The notes: generated by a model not told the origin, from the sequence alone. A DNA stretch of 64,000 nucleotides from SZUA-442 sp963753185 (GCA_963753185.1 CAVWBO010000007.1:868001-932000); one strand, 5' to 3'; positions 1 to 9,093 are shown, numbered from the stretch's first letter. Made by a program: numbers and translations.

Positions 1-1
1 G

Positions 2-971
2 GCGGCGGTCAGGAAGCTCTACGAGCGACCCGATGGAGAACAGGTCCACCCGATGCACGAGACATGGATGGACTATGCGCTGGGGACGAACGAGCGGGGC
101 GAGGAGGTCGCCAGGACCGTATCGAGGTTCACGTCCCTGGAAGGTCGAAGGCACCTCGACATCGGCTCGGCATACGGGGGCACGGTCCTCGCCTTCGCCG
201 CACGGGGGGCACGTCGATGGGTGTCGAGATCATTCCGAGTCTCCTGGAGCTCGGACGTGTCAACGCTGCAGACTTTCCCGACATCGCGGTCGAGATGATC
301 GAGGGCGACATCCTCGACGCGGATGTCCACTCCGGCCTTGGGACGTTCGACATCATCACGTGTGAGCAAGTGATCGAGCATGTTCGCGATGTGAGGCAGT
401 TCCTCGCGGTGCTCTCCGAACGTTGGCCGACAACGGGATGAGCCATCTCCTGATCCCGAATCCGTTCAATCCCAAGGAGGTGGGAGGCGACGGCCACTAC
501 GGACTGTTCGGGCTCACCCTCCTCGAGCGCGATCGCGCCGAGGCGTACTTCCACGCCACGGGATGGACCGAGGAGTATGGGGCGGGGGAGTACTGCTTCA
601 CCTACGGCGACCACGAGATCATGTTCAGGGAAGCGAGGATGTCCCTGGAGCCGATCCATCCGCCATCGGACGTGACCCTTCGGGTGCCTGGAGACGTCGC
701 CACGAAGGTCCGGGGCTTGACCTCGATCTTCGAGTCGAAGGTTGCCACAGGTGAGATTCCGCCAGCCTTCGTGGAGGACATCAGGCTGGCGCTGGGCGAT
801 TACGTAACGCGGTTCGAGGGAGCTCACGGGCGATTCGTCGACAGCTCCGGGGGCCTGAGGGAGTCGATTGGGCGTGATCTGATCGTCCAATACGGTCAGG
901 AGGCCTGGTACGTGGTCGCCTACAGGGAGCTGGGACCAGCTATCGGCGCGATGGGCGAACACGCCGTCTGA
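2..971 (+). pseudogene. SAM-dependent methyltransferase, 5'-partial and broken by two frameshifts
   Basis: The reading frame is already open at the window edge, so the gene begins upstream. Frame 2 encodes a methyltransferase motif I region (HLDIGSAYGGTVLAFAARG) up to about base 215. The protein then continues in frame 1 (GVEIIPSLLELG, then DIITCEQVIEHV, a motif IV/post-I arrangement of class I methyltransferases) to about base 420, and in frame 3 (LADNGMSHLLIPNPFNPKEVGGDGHYG) to the stop at 971. The three pieces join into one sensible protein, so two indels near 200-215 and 415-425 disrupt it. The substrate is unknown. The frameshifts may be real decay or sequencing error; the decayed MFS gene immediately downstream on the other strand favours decay. 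Confidence 0.7.
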
Positions 972-1701
972 GTCGCCGTCGGCCATGGATCCAGCGGCTA
1001 CTTGGCGGAGGACCACGATGTGGGACACGGCTCACCTGCACGAAGGTCCTACGACGAGCGTACCGCGACCGCTTCGGGTCGGACACTGTCGCCCACGAAC
1101 GCTGTGCCCATGTCGTGAGGACGAATGCGACGATTCCGAGCACTCCAGTGGCGATACCGAAGGGGAGCACGGTCCCGTCGTAGGCGTGATCGACGAGCGA
1201 TGCGATGCGGGATCCGCCGAGTAGTGTCGTAGCGCCGATAACGGCAGATGCGGCTCGGCAACCCCGCCCATCGCACCAGTCGCAGACGTTCAGCATTCGG
1301 GATGAGCACGCCACCGACAGCGCGACGACACGGGGCCCTGCTGCGCCGAGGCCACCGATGAATCGGAACAGGAACAGGGTCGCGAGGCTCGGTGCCCATA
1401 CGGCGCCGATCGTCCCGATGATGTACACAGCGAGACCCCAGTACAGGATGCGCTTCCGACCGAGGGCATCCGACAGCGGTCCCCAGAACGGCTGGCCTAC
1501 AGCGAGGCCGATGAAGAAGAACGTGACGATCGGTGCGAGCTGGTTCGAGTCCTCCGCCAACCCGAAGCCCTGCCGGATCTCTCCGAAGGCCGGGAGAATC
1601 ATGTCGATGGCGAGAGCGACGATCGCCATGATCATCGAGATCAGGACGGTGAACTCCACGCGGGACAACCTGCCCACGACGGGTCCCCGAGGATCCGTCA
1701 C
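940..1701 (-). pseudogene. Bcr/CflA-type MFS efflux transporter with internal deletion
   Basis: The first 120 or so residues are a normal MFS start: TM1 to TM3-4, with the loop-2 signature GPLSDALGRKRIL and then FRFIGGLGAAGPRVVAL, as in drug-resistance transporters of the Bcr/CflA type. The frame then jumps to what is normally the last part of the family (SAVIGATTLLGGSRIASLVDHAYDGTVLPFG and one further membrane segment). About 190 middle residues are missing, and the usual length is near 400. An additional frame slip is visible near 1255-1270, where another frame reads GAMGGVAE, the expected lead-in to SAVIGA. The frame then runs past the family's normal end into the neighbouring gene. It starts inside the stop of the upstream sulfurtransferase (ATGA overlap), so the pair was once an operon. 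Confidence 0.75.
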
Positions 1702-2528
1702 GGTGCCTCACCGGTTGCGACGGGCAGGTCGGTACCTGACCACTCGCTCCACGAGCCGACGTAGAGCGCGGGTCGCCCGAGGCCGGCGACTTCGGCGGCG
1801 AGGATCGTGTGACATGCGGTGACGCCAGACCCGCAATGGGCGATGACACCGGCACCGCCTGTGATTCCGAGGCCGGCGAAGCGATCGGCAAGGTCGCTCG
1901 AGGAACGAAAGTGTCCGCTGTCGTCGAGGTTCCCTACGAGCGGCATCGACACGGCCCCGGGGATGTGACCCGCCTTGGGGTCGATCGGCTCGATGTCCCC
2001 GCGATAGCGCTCTGCGTCGCGTGCATCGATGAGCGTGGTACCCGGCGTCCGCTTCGCGACTTCCTCGAGCGTCACGGTCCCCCGCCACGGCCCCACCTCG
2101 TAGGTGGACCTCTCGAATGTCGGTACGTCCGTCGCCAGTGGTCGGCCGCCAGCGGTCCACGCCTGGATGCCGCCGTCGAGGACGGCGACCGATGGGTGAC
2201 CCTGTGCCGTGAGCATCCACCACAGCCTCGAGGCGACGGCGCCACCGCGATCGTCGTACACCACGACGGTGCTCTCGGGGGGGATGCCGAGCGAGGACAA
2301 CGTCTGGGAGAAATCCTCGGGAGCCGGAAGGGGGTGGCGTCCCGGCCCCGTGGCTCCTGAGAGGTCGTCATCGAGGGATGCATAGACCGCTCCCGGGATG
2401 TGTCCGAGGCGGTACGCGGCGGCACCCTCGTCAGGATCTGCGAGGTACCACCGACAGTCGACCAGTCGGAGGGCTCGATCATCGATGATGTTCGCGAGGT
2501 GGTCCGCGGAGATGAGATGGCGCACCAT
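1698..2528 (-). CDS. sseA: Thiosulfate/3-mercaptopyruvate sulfurtransferase
   Basis: This 276-residue protein has two rhodanese domains (about 1-135 and 150-270), the usual length for the family. It transfers a sulfane sulfur from 3-mercaptopyruvate or thiosulfate to an acceptor such as cyanide or a thiol. The active-site loop is in the second domain, with Cys232 in HCGSGVTACH. CGSGVTA is the loop typical of mercaptopyruvate-type enzymes, so that donor is more likely than thiosulfate. The first domain has the inactive-type pattern without a catalytic cysteine. It is divergent from the exonuclease gene, with a 114-base gap, and its stop overlaps the start of the decayed MFS gene. Confidence 0.88.
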   Translation of the reverse strand: MVRHLISADHLANIIDDRALRLVDCRWYLADPDEGAAAYRLGHIPGAVYASLDDDLSGATGPGRHPLPAPEDFSQTLSSLGIPPESTVVVYDDRGGAVASRLWWMLTAQGHPSVAVLDGGIQAWTAGGRPLATDVPTFERSTYEVGPWRGTVTLEEVAKRTPGTTLIDARDAERYRGDIEPIDPKAGHIPGAVSMPLVGNLDDSGHFRSSSDLADRFAGLGITGGAGVIAHCGSGVTACHTILAAEVAGLGRPALYVGSWSEWSGTDLPVATGEAP

Positions 2529-2630
2529 TCAATCAACGGTAATGCCCAGCGGCAGCGGTGCCACTCGCTGTGAGGCACTTGGTGCGAGCTCCCAGGCCCA
2601 GGCAGGTGCGAACCGTGAACTCCGGATCGG

Positions 2631-2643
2631 TAGGGTGTTGGGA
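2631..2643 (+). promoter_or_regulatory. Candidate -10 box for a leaderless transcript
   Basis: TAGGGT at 2631-2636 fits the actinobacterial TANNNT -10 pattern and ends six bases before the ATG at 2643. The transcript would start at or next to the start codon. No Shine-Dalgarno sequence and no good -35 hexamer are visible. Confidence 0.4.
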
Positions 2644-3548
2644 TGACAACGGTTCATCTCATCGATGGGACCTACGAACTCTTTCGAGCCCACTTCGGCG
2701 CACCACCCCGCCAGACACCGCAGGGCTGGGAGATCGGTGCGGTCCACGGGCTCGTGTCCTCCACGATCCGCCTGCTCGACGAGCCCGGTGTGACACACGT
2801 CGGGGCCGCCTTCGACACGGTGATCGAGTCCTTCCGCAACGACATGTTCGACGGGTACAAGACCGGCGAGGGGACACCTCCGGAGCTCCACGCCCAGTTC
2901 CCCGTCGCCGAGCGTGCGTTGGAGGCACTCGGTGTGACCGTGTGGTCGATGATCGAGCAGGAGGCCGACGACGGACTCGCCGCCGCAGCCCTGAAGTATG
3001 CCCCCCACGTCGAGCGCGTCGTGATCCTGAGCCCCGACAAGGACATGGCCCAGCTGTACGGTGATCCGCGGATCATCGGGTTCGACCGCCGAAACGAGGT
3101 GTTCGTGGACGCCGAGGCCGTCCGTCTCAAGTTCGGGGTGGACCCAGAATCGATTCCCGATTACCTGGCGCTCGTCGGTGATACCTCAGACGGCATCCCG
3201 GGCCTTCCCGGCTGGGGAGCCAAGTCCTCCTCCGCAGTCCTCGCCCGCTACGGACACCTCGAACAGATCCCGGCCTCGGAGGCGGATTGGGACGTGACGG
3301 TACGCGGGGCTGGGAAGCTCGCGGAAACGCTTCGCACCTCGATGGACGCTGCCCTCCTCTTCCGGGACCTGGCGACGCTTCGCACGGATGCTGACATACC
3401 GCAAACCCTCGATGACCTCGAGTGGCGCGGTGCCGACCGGCAGGCATTCGAGGCCATGTGCGATGAGCTCGGGTTCGGAGGTATCAGGAACCGTCCGTCT
3501 CGCTGGCGAGGCGAGCCCACCCCTGAACCCATCGTGGCCCCGATGTGA
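2643..3548 (+). CDS. 5'-3' exonuclease of the DNA polymerase I N-terminal family
   Basis: This 301-residue protein resembles the stand-alone version of the 5'-3' exonuclease/flap endonuclease domain of DNA polymerase I. It begins with the HLIDGTYELFRAHFG strand-loop that carries the first metal aspartate. The arch region FRNDMFDGYKTGEGTP is followed by the acidic cluster EQEADDGLAAAALKY and SPDKDMAQL. The helix-hairpin-helix segment DYLALVGDTSDGIPGLPGWGAKSS binds DNA and metal. It probably removes flaps or RNA primers during replication and repair. No polymerase domain is attached and none lies nearby. The ATG follows a -10-like TAGGGT directly, suggesting a leaderless message. Confidence 0.88.
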   Translation: MTTVHLIDGTYELFRAHFGAPPRQTPQGWEIGAVHGLVSSTIRLLDEPGVTHVGAAFDTVIESFRNDMFDGYKTGEGTPPELHAQFPVAERALEALGVTVWSMIEQEADDGLAAAALKYAPHVERVVILSPDKDMAQLYGDPRIIGFDRRNEVFVDAEAVRLKFGVDPESIPDYLALVGDTSDGIPGLPGWGAKSSSAVLARYGHLEQIPASEADWDVTVRGAGKLAETLRTSMDAALLFRDLATLRTDADIPQTLDDLEWRGADRQAFEAMCDELGFGGIRNRPSRWRGEPTPEPIVAPM

Positions 3549-3565
3549 ACGATGTGAACGCGGAA

Positions 3566-3589
3566 GGGGAGGGTCATGGGACCCTCCCC
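3566..3589. terminator. Bidirectional hairpin terminator between exonuclease and amt
   Basis: A perfect 10-bp GC-rich stem (GGGGAGGGTC / GACCCTCCCC) closes a four-base ATGG loop. It lies 17 bases after the exonuclease stop and 22 bases beyond the amt stop on the other strand. There is no clear T-run on either side, so it would act as the U-less type common in high-GC genomes. Confidence 0.7.
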
Positions 3590-3611
3590 CTCGATCGGAC
3601 ATCGGCTCTCG

Positions 3612-4922
3612 TCAGCTGACGGGGTCGAGATCCATCGGATCGGCGACCTGCTCCTGGAACACGAACTCGGGGTATGCCTCACCGCCGTGTTCGGAGCGAT
3701 CGAGGCCCTCGCGCTCCTCATCGGCGCCGACACGCATCCCCACCGTCACGTCGATGACCTTGAACACGATGTACGAGGTGCCGAACGCCCACGCCGCGAT
3801 CGCAGCGGCACCGATCAACTGGGTGCCTATCGACGCGTCGCCGGAGAACAGCGCAACCGCGAGGACGCCCCACAGCCCTGCTGTGCCGTGGACCGATACA
3901 GCTCCGACAGGATCGTCGATGCCGACGCGTTCGAGCAGGATGACCGAGAACACCATGATGACGCCTGCGATCAGCCCCGTCAGGACCGACAGGCTGAACG
4001 AGATGCTCGCGGTGCCTGCCGTGATCCCGACGAGGCCGGCGAGGACCCCGTTGAGTGTGAAGCCGACATCGGGCTTGCCGATCACGATCCAGGCGGTGAT
4101 CATCGCACCGAGTGCTCCGGCACACGCCGCCAGCGTGGTGGTCACCGCAGGGAAGGCGATGTCCTGACCGACAGCGGCGAGCGTCGATCCTGCGTTGAAG
4201 CCGTACCAACCGAACCAGAGGATGAAGACACCGAGGGCGCCGAGCGTCACGGAGTGTCCTGGTATCGCCCTCGGCTTCCCGTTCTCGTCGTACTTCCCGA
4301 TCCTCGGTCCGACGACGACCGCTCCTGCAAGGGCACACACGCCGCCGACCATGTGGACGACGCCGGAGCCGGCGAAGTCGAAGAAGCCTCGTTCGGCCAA
4401 CCATCCTCCGCCCCACACCCAGTGGGTGACGATCGGGTAGATCAGCCCCGTGATGAACGGCGTGTACATGAGGTAGGACGTGAACTTGACCCTGCCTGCG
4501 ATTGCCCCCGAGACGATCGTTGCAGCGGTCGCTGCGAACACCACCTGGAAGAACCACTCGCCGGCGCGCTCGGCGTCGTTGAAGAACCAGACCTCGCCGT
4601 AGGCGAGGAAGCCGCCGAGGGACGAGCCACCGTACGCCAGCGCGAATCCGAACGCCCAGTACACGATTCCTCCGACGGAGAAATCCATCAGGTTCTTCAT
4701 GATGATGTTGCCGGCGTTCTTGGCCCTCGTGAATCCCGCCTCGACGAGGGCGAACCCCGCCTGCATGAACATGACGAGCGCCCCTGCGAGGAGGAGCCAC
4801 ACCGCGTCGACGGCGATGCCGACGTCCGCGATCGAGGCCTCCTGGGCCATGGCGCCACCTGCGAGCGGGCCGAAGACGAACAAGGCGACCAGCGCTGTCG
4901 CCGTGATGATTCTGCGTTTCAT
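3612..4922 (-). CDS. amt: Ammonium transporter (Amt family)
   Basis: This 436-residue membrane protein moves ammonium/ammonia across the cytoplasmic membrane. A cleavable signal-like helix (residues 1-26, ending GGAMAQEA) precedes about 11 membrane helices. Family hallmarks are visible: GFALVEAGFTRAKNAGNI in the early helices, DFAGSGVVHMVGG with the first pore histidine, and VHGTAGLWGVLAVALF with the second. The tail is long and acidic (about 45 residues after the last helix). No glnK/PII gene is adjacent, which is unusual because amt-glnK pairs are common. Upstream lie GlnR-type boxes, so expression is probably switched on by nitrogen limitation. Confidence 0.93.
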   Translation of the reverse strand: MKRRIITATALVALFVFGPLAGGAMAQEASIADVGIAVDAVWLLLAGALVMFMQAGFALVEAGFTRAKNAGNIIMKNLMDFSVGGIVYWAFGFALAYGGSSLGGFLAYGEVWFFNDAERAGEWFFQVVFAATAATIVSGAIAGRVKFTSYLMYTPFITGLIYPIVTHWVWGGGWLAERGFFDFAGSGVVHMVGGVCALAGAVVVGPRIGKYDENGKPRAIPGHSVTLGALGVFILWFGWYGFNAGSTLAAVGQDIAFPAVTTTLAACAGALGAMITAWIVIGKPDVGFTLNGVLAGLVGITAGTASISFSLSVLTGLIAGVIMVFSVILLERVGIDDPVGAVSVHGTAGLWGVLAVALFSGDASIGTQLIGAAAIAAWAFGTSYIVFKVIDVTVGMRVGADEEREGLDRSEHGGEAYPEFVFQEQVADPMDLDPVS

Positions 4923-4983
4923 GGATTGCCTCCCGAACGGTCTGTTCTCGTGATCCAGGATCCGGGGACCATACGGGCACCGG

Positions 4984-5043
4984 GTTTCGCGGCCGTTACC
5001 CGTGCGTTACGGACTCTCGACAGGTTTGTTTCGTACCGGTTTC
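4984..5043 (-). promoter_or_regulatory. GlnR-type nitrogen-control boxes upstream of amt
   Basis: Read towards amt, the half-sites are GAAAC-n6-GAAAC (5043-5028), then GTAAC-n6-GTAAC-n6-GAAAC (5010-4984). All start on one 11-base register (4984, 4995, 5006, 5028, 5039); the slot at 5017 is degenerate. The known actinobacterial GlnR operator is alternating GTnAC/GAAAC half-sites with six-base spacers in front of amtB and glnA. The array lies about 60-120 bases upstream of the amt start codon, a position suited to activation. Confidence 0.7.
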
Positions 5044-5095
5044 GGACGGATCGTCGCGGCTTGACGGGGAACGGGTTTCGTATTGGACTGAGGCC

Positions 5096-5998
5096 GTGCA
5101 CGCGATCGAGGTCCGCGAACTGAAGAAGAACTACGGCGACGTCGAAGCCGTTCGAGGTGTCGACCTCTTCGTCGAGGCCGGCGAGGTTTTCGCCCTGCTC
5201 GGCCCGAACGGCGCAGGAAAGTCGACCATCGTCGAGATCCTCGAGGGTCACCGAGATGCGACTTCTGGCGAGGTTTCGGTCCTCGGGTACGACCCGACCG
5301 CTCGTGAGCGCTCATACCGCGAGCGAATCGGCATCGTCCTGCAGGAGACGGCCATCGAGGAGCAGCTGACCGTCACCGAGGCGATCGACATCTACGGAGC
5401 TATGTACCCGCGTCGCAGGCCGGCTGCGGAGCTCGTCGACCTCGTCGGACTCCATGAGAAGCGGTCGGCCCGCGTGAAGACCCTCTCGGGTGGACAGAGG
5501 CGCAGGTTGGAACTCGCCCTCGGGATCGTCGGGGACCCCGATCTCATCTTCCTCGACGAACCGACGACGGGTTTCGACCCCTCGGCAAGGCGCCAGGCGT
5601 GGTCGATCGTGGAGAACCTCACGTCGCTCGGCAAGACCGTGCTCCTCACGACCCACTACATGGACGAGGCACAGTTCCTCGCGGACCGGGTCGCCGTCAT
5701 CGCGAAGGGCATCATCGTCGCGGAGGGAACGCCGGAGTCGCTCGGCGGCCGCTCGACCGCTGCGACGTTGATCACCTTCAATCGCGATGGTGCGCTCATC
5801 GACGGGCTGCCCGCCGATGACGTCGTCATCGCAGAGAACGGGCGGGTGACCGTGCGCACAAACGAGCCGACCGCCGCGATCCATCGGATCTCGGGATGGG
5901 CGCTCGAGCGACACATCGAGCTCGTCGACCTCGTCGTCTCGCGTCCGACGCTCGAGGATGTGTACCTCGAGCTGACAGGGGACGTCGACGATGGGTGA
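5096..5998 (+). CDS. ABC exporter, ATP-binding subunit
   Basis: This 300-residue ATPase of the drug/antibiotic exporter (DrrA/CcmA-like) class has a GTG start. Walker A is GPNGAGKST (residues 36-44). The Q-loop lies in IGIVLQETAIEEQLTV, the signature is TLSGGQRRRLELA, Walker B is DLIFLDEPTTGFDP, and the switch histidine is in LLTTHYMDEAQFLADR. The C-terminal 80 residues form the usual small domain of DrrA-like proteins. The stop overlaps the start of the permease gene by eight bases, so the two form one transporter. The substrate cannot be read from the sequence. Confidence 0.9.
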   Translation: MHAIEVRELKKNYGDVEAVRGVDLFVEAGEVFALLGPNGAGKSTIVEILEGHRDATSGEVSVLGYDPTARERSYRERIGIVLQETAIEEQLTVTEAIDIYGAMYPRRRPAAELVDLVGLHEKRSARVKTLSGGQRRRLELALGIVGDPDLIFLDEPTTGFDPSARRQAWSIVENLTSLGKTVLLTTHYMDEAQFLADRVAVIAKGIIVAEGTPESLGGRSTAATLITFNRDGALIDGLPADDVVIAENGRVTVRTNEPTAAIHRISGWALERHIELVDLVVSRPTLEDVYLELTGDVDDG

Positions 5999-6815
5999 TC
6001 ACCCCTCGGCAGTGTCGCTCCTCGGGAGCCAGACGATCTACCAGAACAGGATCTTCTTCAGGAACCCGACCGCAGCGTTCTTCACGCTGCTGTTTCCGCT
6101 CATGATCTTCGTCGTGTTCTCGGTGATCTTCGGGAACGAGTTCATCCCGGAACTCGGCGTCAACCTCTCGCAGTACTTCGGTCCCGCGATGGCCGTGTTC
6201 GCGGCTGTGTCGGCCTCGTACACGAACATCGCCGTTGTGACGGCGTACCAGCGAGACGAGGGCATCCTGAAGAGGGTGCGAGGAACCCCGCTCCCGGCAG
6301 GGCTCTACCTCGGGGGCAAGATCGTCAGTGCCATCATGATCGCGACGATCGCCGTAGTCATCATGATGGCGATCGGTGTGGCGTTCTACGGAATCCAGAT
6401 CTACGCCGCGACGCTTCCAGCGGCAATCGTGACCTTCTTCGTCGGCGTCGGTTGTTTCGCGGCCCTCGGCCTCCTGGTGGCAGGGCTCGTGGGAAGTGGC
6501 GAGGCTGCAACCGCGGTGACGAACGCCACGCTCCTGCCGCTCGCGTTCGTCAGTGGCGTCTTCCTCGTCCCCTCTGACGATGCCCCCGGATGGATCGACG
6601 TCGTCGCGAACTTCTTTCCGCTCAAGCACTTCGTCGTCCCGTTCACGGACGCCTTCAACCCGACGTACACGGGCTCTCCGTGGCAGTGGAACCATCTCGG
6701 GTACATGGCGCTGTGGGGAGTCGTCGGCCTCATCCTCGGCATCCGATTCTTCAAGTGGGAGGCGCCCGCCGGCGGCGGTCGACGATCGCGCCGACGCGAG
6801 ACGGCAGCGACGTGA
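5991..6815 (+). CDS. ABC-2 type exporter permease
   Basis: This 274-residue ABC-2 family membrane subunit partners the ATPase just upstream. A soluble N-terminal stretch (NRIFFRNPTAAFFTLLFPL) leads into six predicted membrane helices. RDEGILKRVRGTPLPAGLYLGGKIVSA is the typical ABC-2 motif region, and the LPLAFVSGVFLVP and FFPLKHFVVPF segments sit near the C-terminus, as in DrrB/NodJ-like permeases. It ends in a short basic tail. Its stop overlaps the GTG of the downstream acetyltransferase (GTGA), making a three-gene operon. Confidence 0.88.
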   Translation: MGDHPSAVSLLGSQTIYQNRIFFRNPTAAFFTLLFPLMIFVVFSVIFGNEFIPELGVNLSQYFGPAMAVFAAVSASYTNIAVVTAYQRDEGILKRVRGTPLPAGLYLGGKIVSAIMIATIAVVIMMAIGVAFYGIQIYAATLPAAIVTFFVGVGCFAALGLLVAGLVGSGEAATAVTNATLLPLAFVSGVFLVPSDDAPGWIDVVANFFPLKHFVVPFTDAFNPTYTGSPWQWNHLGYMALWGVVGLILGIRFFKWEAPAGGGRRSRRRETAAT

Positions 6816-7318
6816 CGGACGTGGTCGTGCGGGCTGCCACGGCGGACGACGTCTCGTCGCTCAATCGCATCTACAACACCTACATCGTCGATTCCCACGT
6901 GTCGTTCGACACCGAGCCCTGGACGGACGACGAACGGGCCGCATGGTTCGCCGATCGGGTCGCCAGGGGATATCCGGTCGTCGTCGCCGAACGAGACGGT
7001 GTCGTCATCGGCGCGTCGTGGTCGGGACCGTGGCGCGAGAAGACCGCCTATCGCACGACCGTCGAGACGACCGTGGTACTTGCCTCGGGTGAATCCGGTG
7101 CAGGCGTTGGCTCTGCCCTCTACCGGCACCTCCACGATGACCTGCGCAGCGCCGGGTTCAGGTCCGCCATCGGCGTCATCGCCCTTCCGAACGACGCATC
7201 CGTTGCCCTCCACCGCAGGCTCGGGTACCGGGAGGTCGGGGTCCTCGACGACGTCGGCTTCAAGGACGGCGCACGCTACTCGACGATTCTGATGCAGAAG
7301 GACCTGACAGCCGACTGA
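6812..7318 (+). CDS. GNAT acetyltransferase, phosphinothricin-acetyltransferase-like
   Basis: This 168-residue GNAT enzyme starts at a GTG that overlaps the permease stop. It begins VVRAATADDVSSLNRIYNTYI, and WREKTAYRTTVETTVVLASGESGAGVGSALY contains the acetyl-CoA pyrophosphate loop (GAGVGSALY in place of the canonical QxxGxG/A). LHRRLGYREVGVLDDVGFKDG is the conserved C-terminal part of the PAT/YwnH group, which acetylates the amino group of phosphinothricin, methionine sulfoximine or related compounds. Longer in-frame starts would lie inside the permease gene and are rejected. Clustering with an exporter could mean a detoxification operon, which is inference. Confidence 0.82.
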   Translation: MTDVVVRAATADDVSSLNRIYNTYIVDSHVSFDTEPWTDDERAAWFADRVARGYPVVVAERDGVVIGASWSGPWREKTAYRTTVETTVVLASGESGAGVGSALYRHLHDDLRSAGFRSAIGVIALPNDASVALHRRLGYREVGVLDDVGFKDGARYSTILMQKDLTAD

Positions 7319-7347
7319 CGGCGACCGCGCGGTGGACCATTACGCCG

Positions 7348-7376
7348 TTGAACCCCACCTCCATCGGGCGTACGCT
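7348..7376 (+). promoter_or_regulatory. Sigma-70-type promoter of the beta-propeller gene
   Basis: TTGAAC at 7348-7353 and TACGCT at 7371-7376 are separated by 17 bases, close to the housekeeping actinobacterial consensus. A GGAGGA ribosome binding site follows at 7382-7387, ahead of the ATG at 7392. Confidence 0.6.
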
Positions 7377-7391
7377 TGAACGGAGGATTCG

Positions 7392-9093
7392 ATGACCAGA
7401 TTCTGGTATTTCACGGTCGCGATGCTCGCCGCGGTGGTGGTGCTCCCTGCTGAGGTAGCTGCAACCGTATCCGGTGACGATGGGAGGATCGCGTACGTCA
7501 CGGGCGTCGACGGCGACCTCGAGATCTACTCCGTCAATCCCGACGGATCCGACGCCAGAAACCTCACCAACACGCACACAACCGACGACGGCCGCACCAT
7601 CGACGACATGGATCCTGCGTGGAAGCCCGACGGGCGATGGATCGCCTTCACGCGCGCCATTCTCGACCCCGATGCAGACGAGCCGGAGTTCGTGAGTGGC
7701 ATCTGGGTCATGGCCGCCGAAGGCGGCGACAGCCACGAGGTCGTGCCCTCCGGATGGGATCCGACATGGTCACCGGACGGACGACGTATTGCCTTCGTGA
7801 TGGATGCGGTCGGTGTCGAGAACGGATTGCCGACTACGGTCATTGCGGTGGTGGACCTCCACAACGACCTCGAGGTGACCGTGCTCACGGATCCGGGGGA
7901 GTGGGTCTCCGAGAGCGGGTTCTCGACGTCGTACGACTCGGTGCCCGTGTGGTCACCCGACGGCGCATCGGTCTACTTCGCGAGGTGGCGCATGCCTGCG
8001 ACCCCGATCAGTCACGATGCGACATCATGGTCGTCGATGTCGTGACCGGGAAGACGACCGAGGTACTCGATCCGGACGGGAAGCACCTGATGGGACTCGA
8101 CGTGTCGCCGGACGGTGCGAGAGTTGGTCTTCACCACGTTCTGGGATGAACCCACCAACGAGCCTGATCGTTGCCTCCCTCGACGGGTCATCTTCGACGA
8201 CGCTCATGGCGGACTACATGGTCCGCGGTGGGGTGTCATTCTCTCCGACGGGCGACCGCCTCGCTATCACCCGATCGGAAGAGCCCATGGCAGGTCCGTC
8301 GTACATCTGGACGATGACCACGGCTGGCACCGACCTCGTCAGGGTCGTGGAGGGTTCCTCTCCTGCGTGGCAACCTGTCAACCCGTATCCGTTCGGATTG
8401 GTGGATCCGGGTCAGGGAATGTGGCACCTGCGACATCCGGACGGCTTCGTCGACAGGTTCTTCTTCGGGAATCCTGGCGACATACCCTTCATGGGTGACT
8501 GGGACGGCGACGGCATCGACACCCCCGGGCTGTATCGGCAGTCGGACGGCTACGTGTACCTGAGGAATAGCAACACGGCGGGGATCGCAGACATCCGCTT
8601 CTACTTCGGGAACCCCGGCGATGTCCCCATAGCCGGCGACTTCGACGGTGACGGACTCGACACCGTGTCGATCTATCGACCGTCCGAGGCGAGGTTCTAC
8701 ATCATCAACCGGCTCGGTGACGAGGACCGCGGTCTCGGGGCGGCGGACCTCGACTACATCTTCGGCGACCCCGGCGACAAGCCGTTTGTCGGTGACTTCG
8801 ACGGCGACGGCGTCGACACCATCGGCCTGCACCGTGAGTCGACGGGCCTCGTCTACTTCCGGAACTCGCACACGCAGGGCGCCGCCGACACCCAGTTCGT
8901 CTTCGGTGATCCGGGGGACCGCCTCGTCGCCAACGATTGGAACCACGACGGTGTCGACTCGCCCGGCGTGTACCGACCGTCTCGAACGATGGCCTATCTC
9001 CGGTTCACGAACACCCAGGGCATCGCGGACGCGTGGTTCATGTTCGGTGAGCCCTCGTGGCTCCCGGTGACCGGTACGTTCTCGGCACCCTGA
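7392..9093 (+). pseudogene. Secreted TolB-like beta-propeller with FG-GAP-type repeats, frameshifted
   Basis: A signal peptide (MTRFWYFTVAMLAAVVVLPAEVAA) leads into PD40/TolB-type propeller blades (DGRIAYVTGVDGDLEIYSV, DPAWKPDGRWIAFTRA, DPTWSPDGRRIAFVMD). The coding frame then changes three times within about 170 bases: frame 3 until about 7990, frame 2 (CDIMVVDVVTGKTTEVL) until about 8115, frame 3 again (RELVFTTFWDEPTNEP), and frame 1 from about 8155. Frame 1 carries four copies of a roughly 50-residue repeat, FGxPGDxPxxGDxDGDGxDTxGxYR, resembling calcium-binding FG-GAP/VCBS repeats, to the stop. Intact, it would be about 565 residues and exported. The promoter and ribosome binding site look sound, so either decay is recent or the assembly is wrong here. 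Confidence 0.72.

Noticed and set aside
129..1028. A 299-codon antisense frame over the methyltransferase remnant
   Set aside because: No family similarity, and the sense strand carries clear methyltransferase pieces.
3576..5123. Long open frame (515 codons) antisense to amt
   Set aside because: It mirrors the amt gene, is dominated by Arg, Asp and Gly codons and has no recognisable domain; amt on the other strand has complete family motifs.
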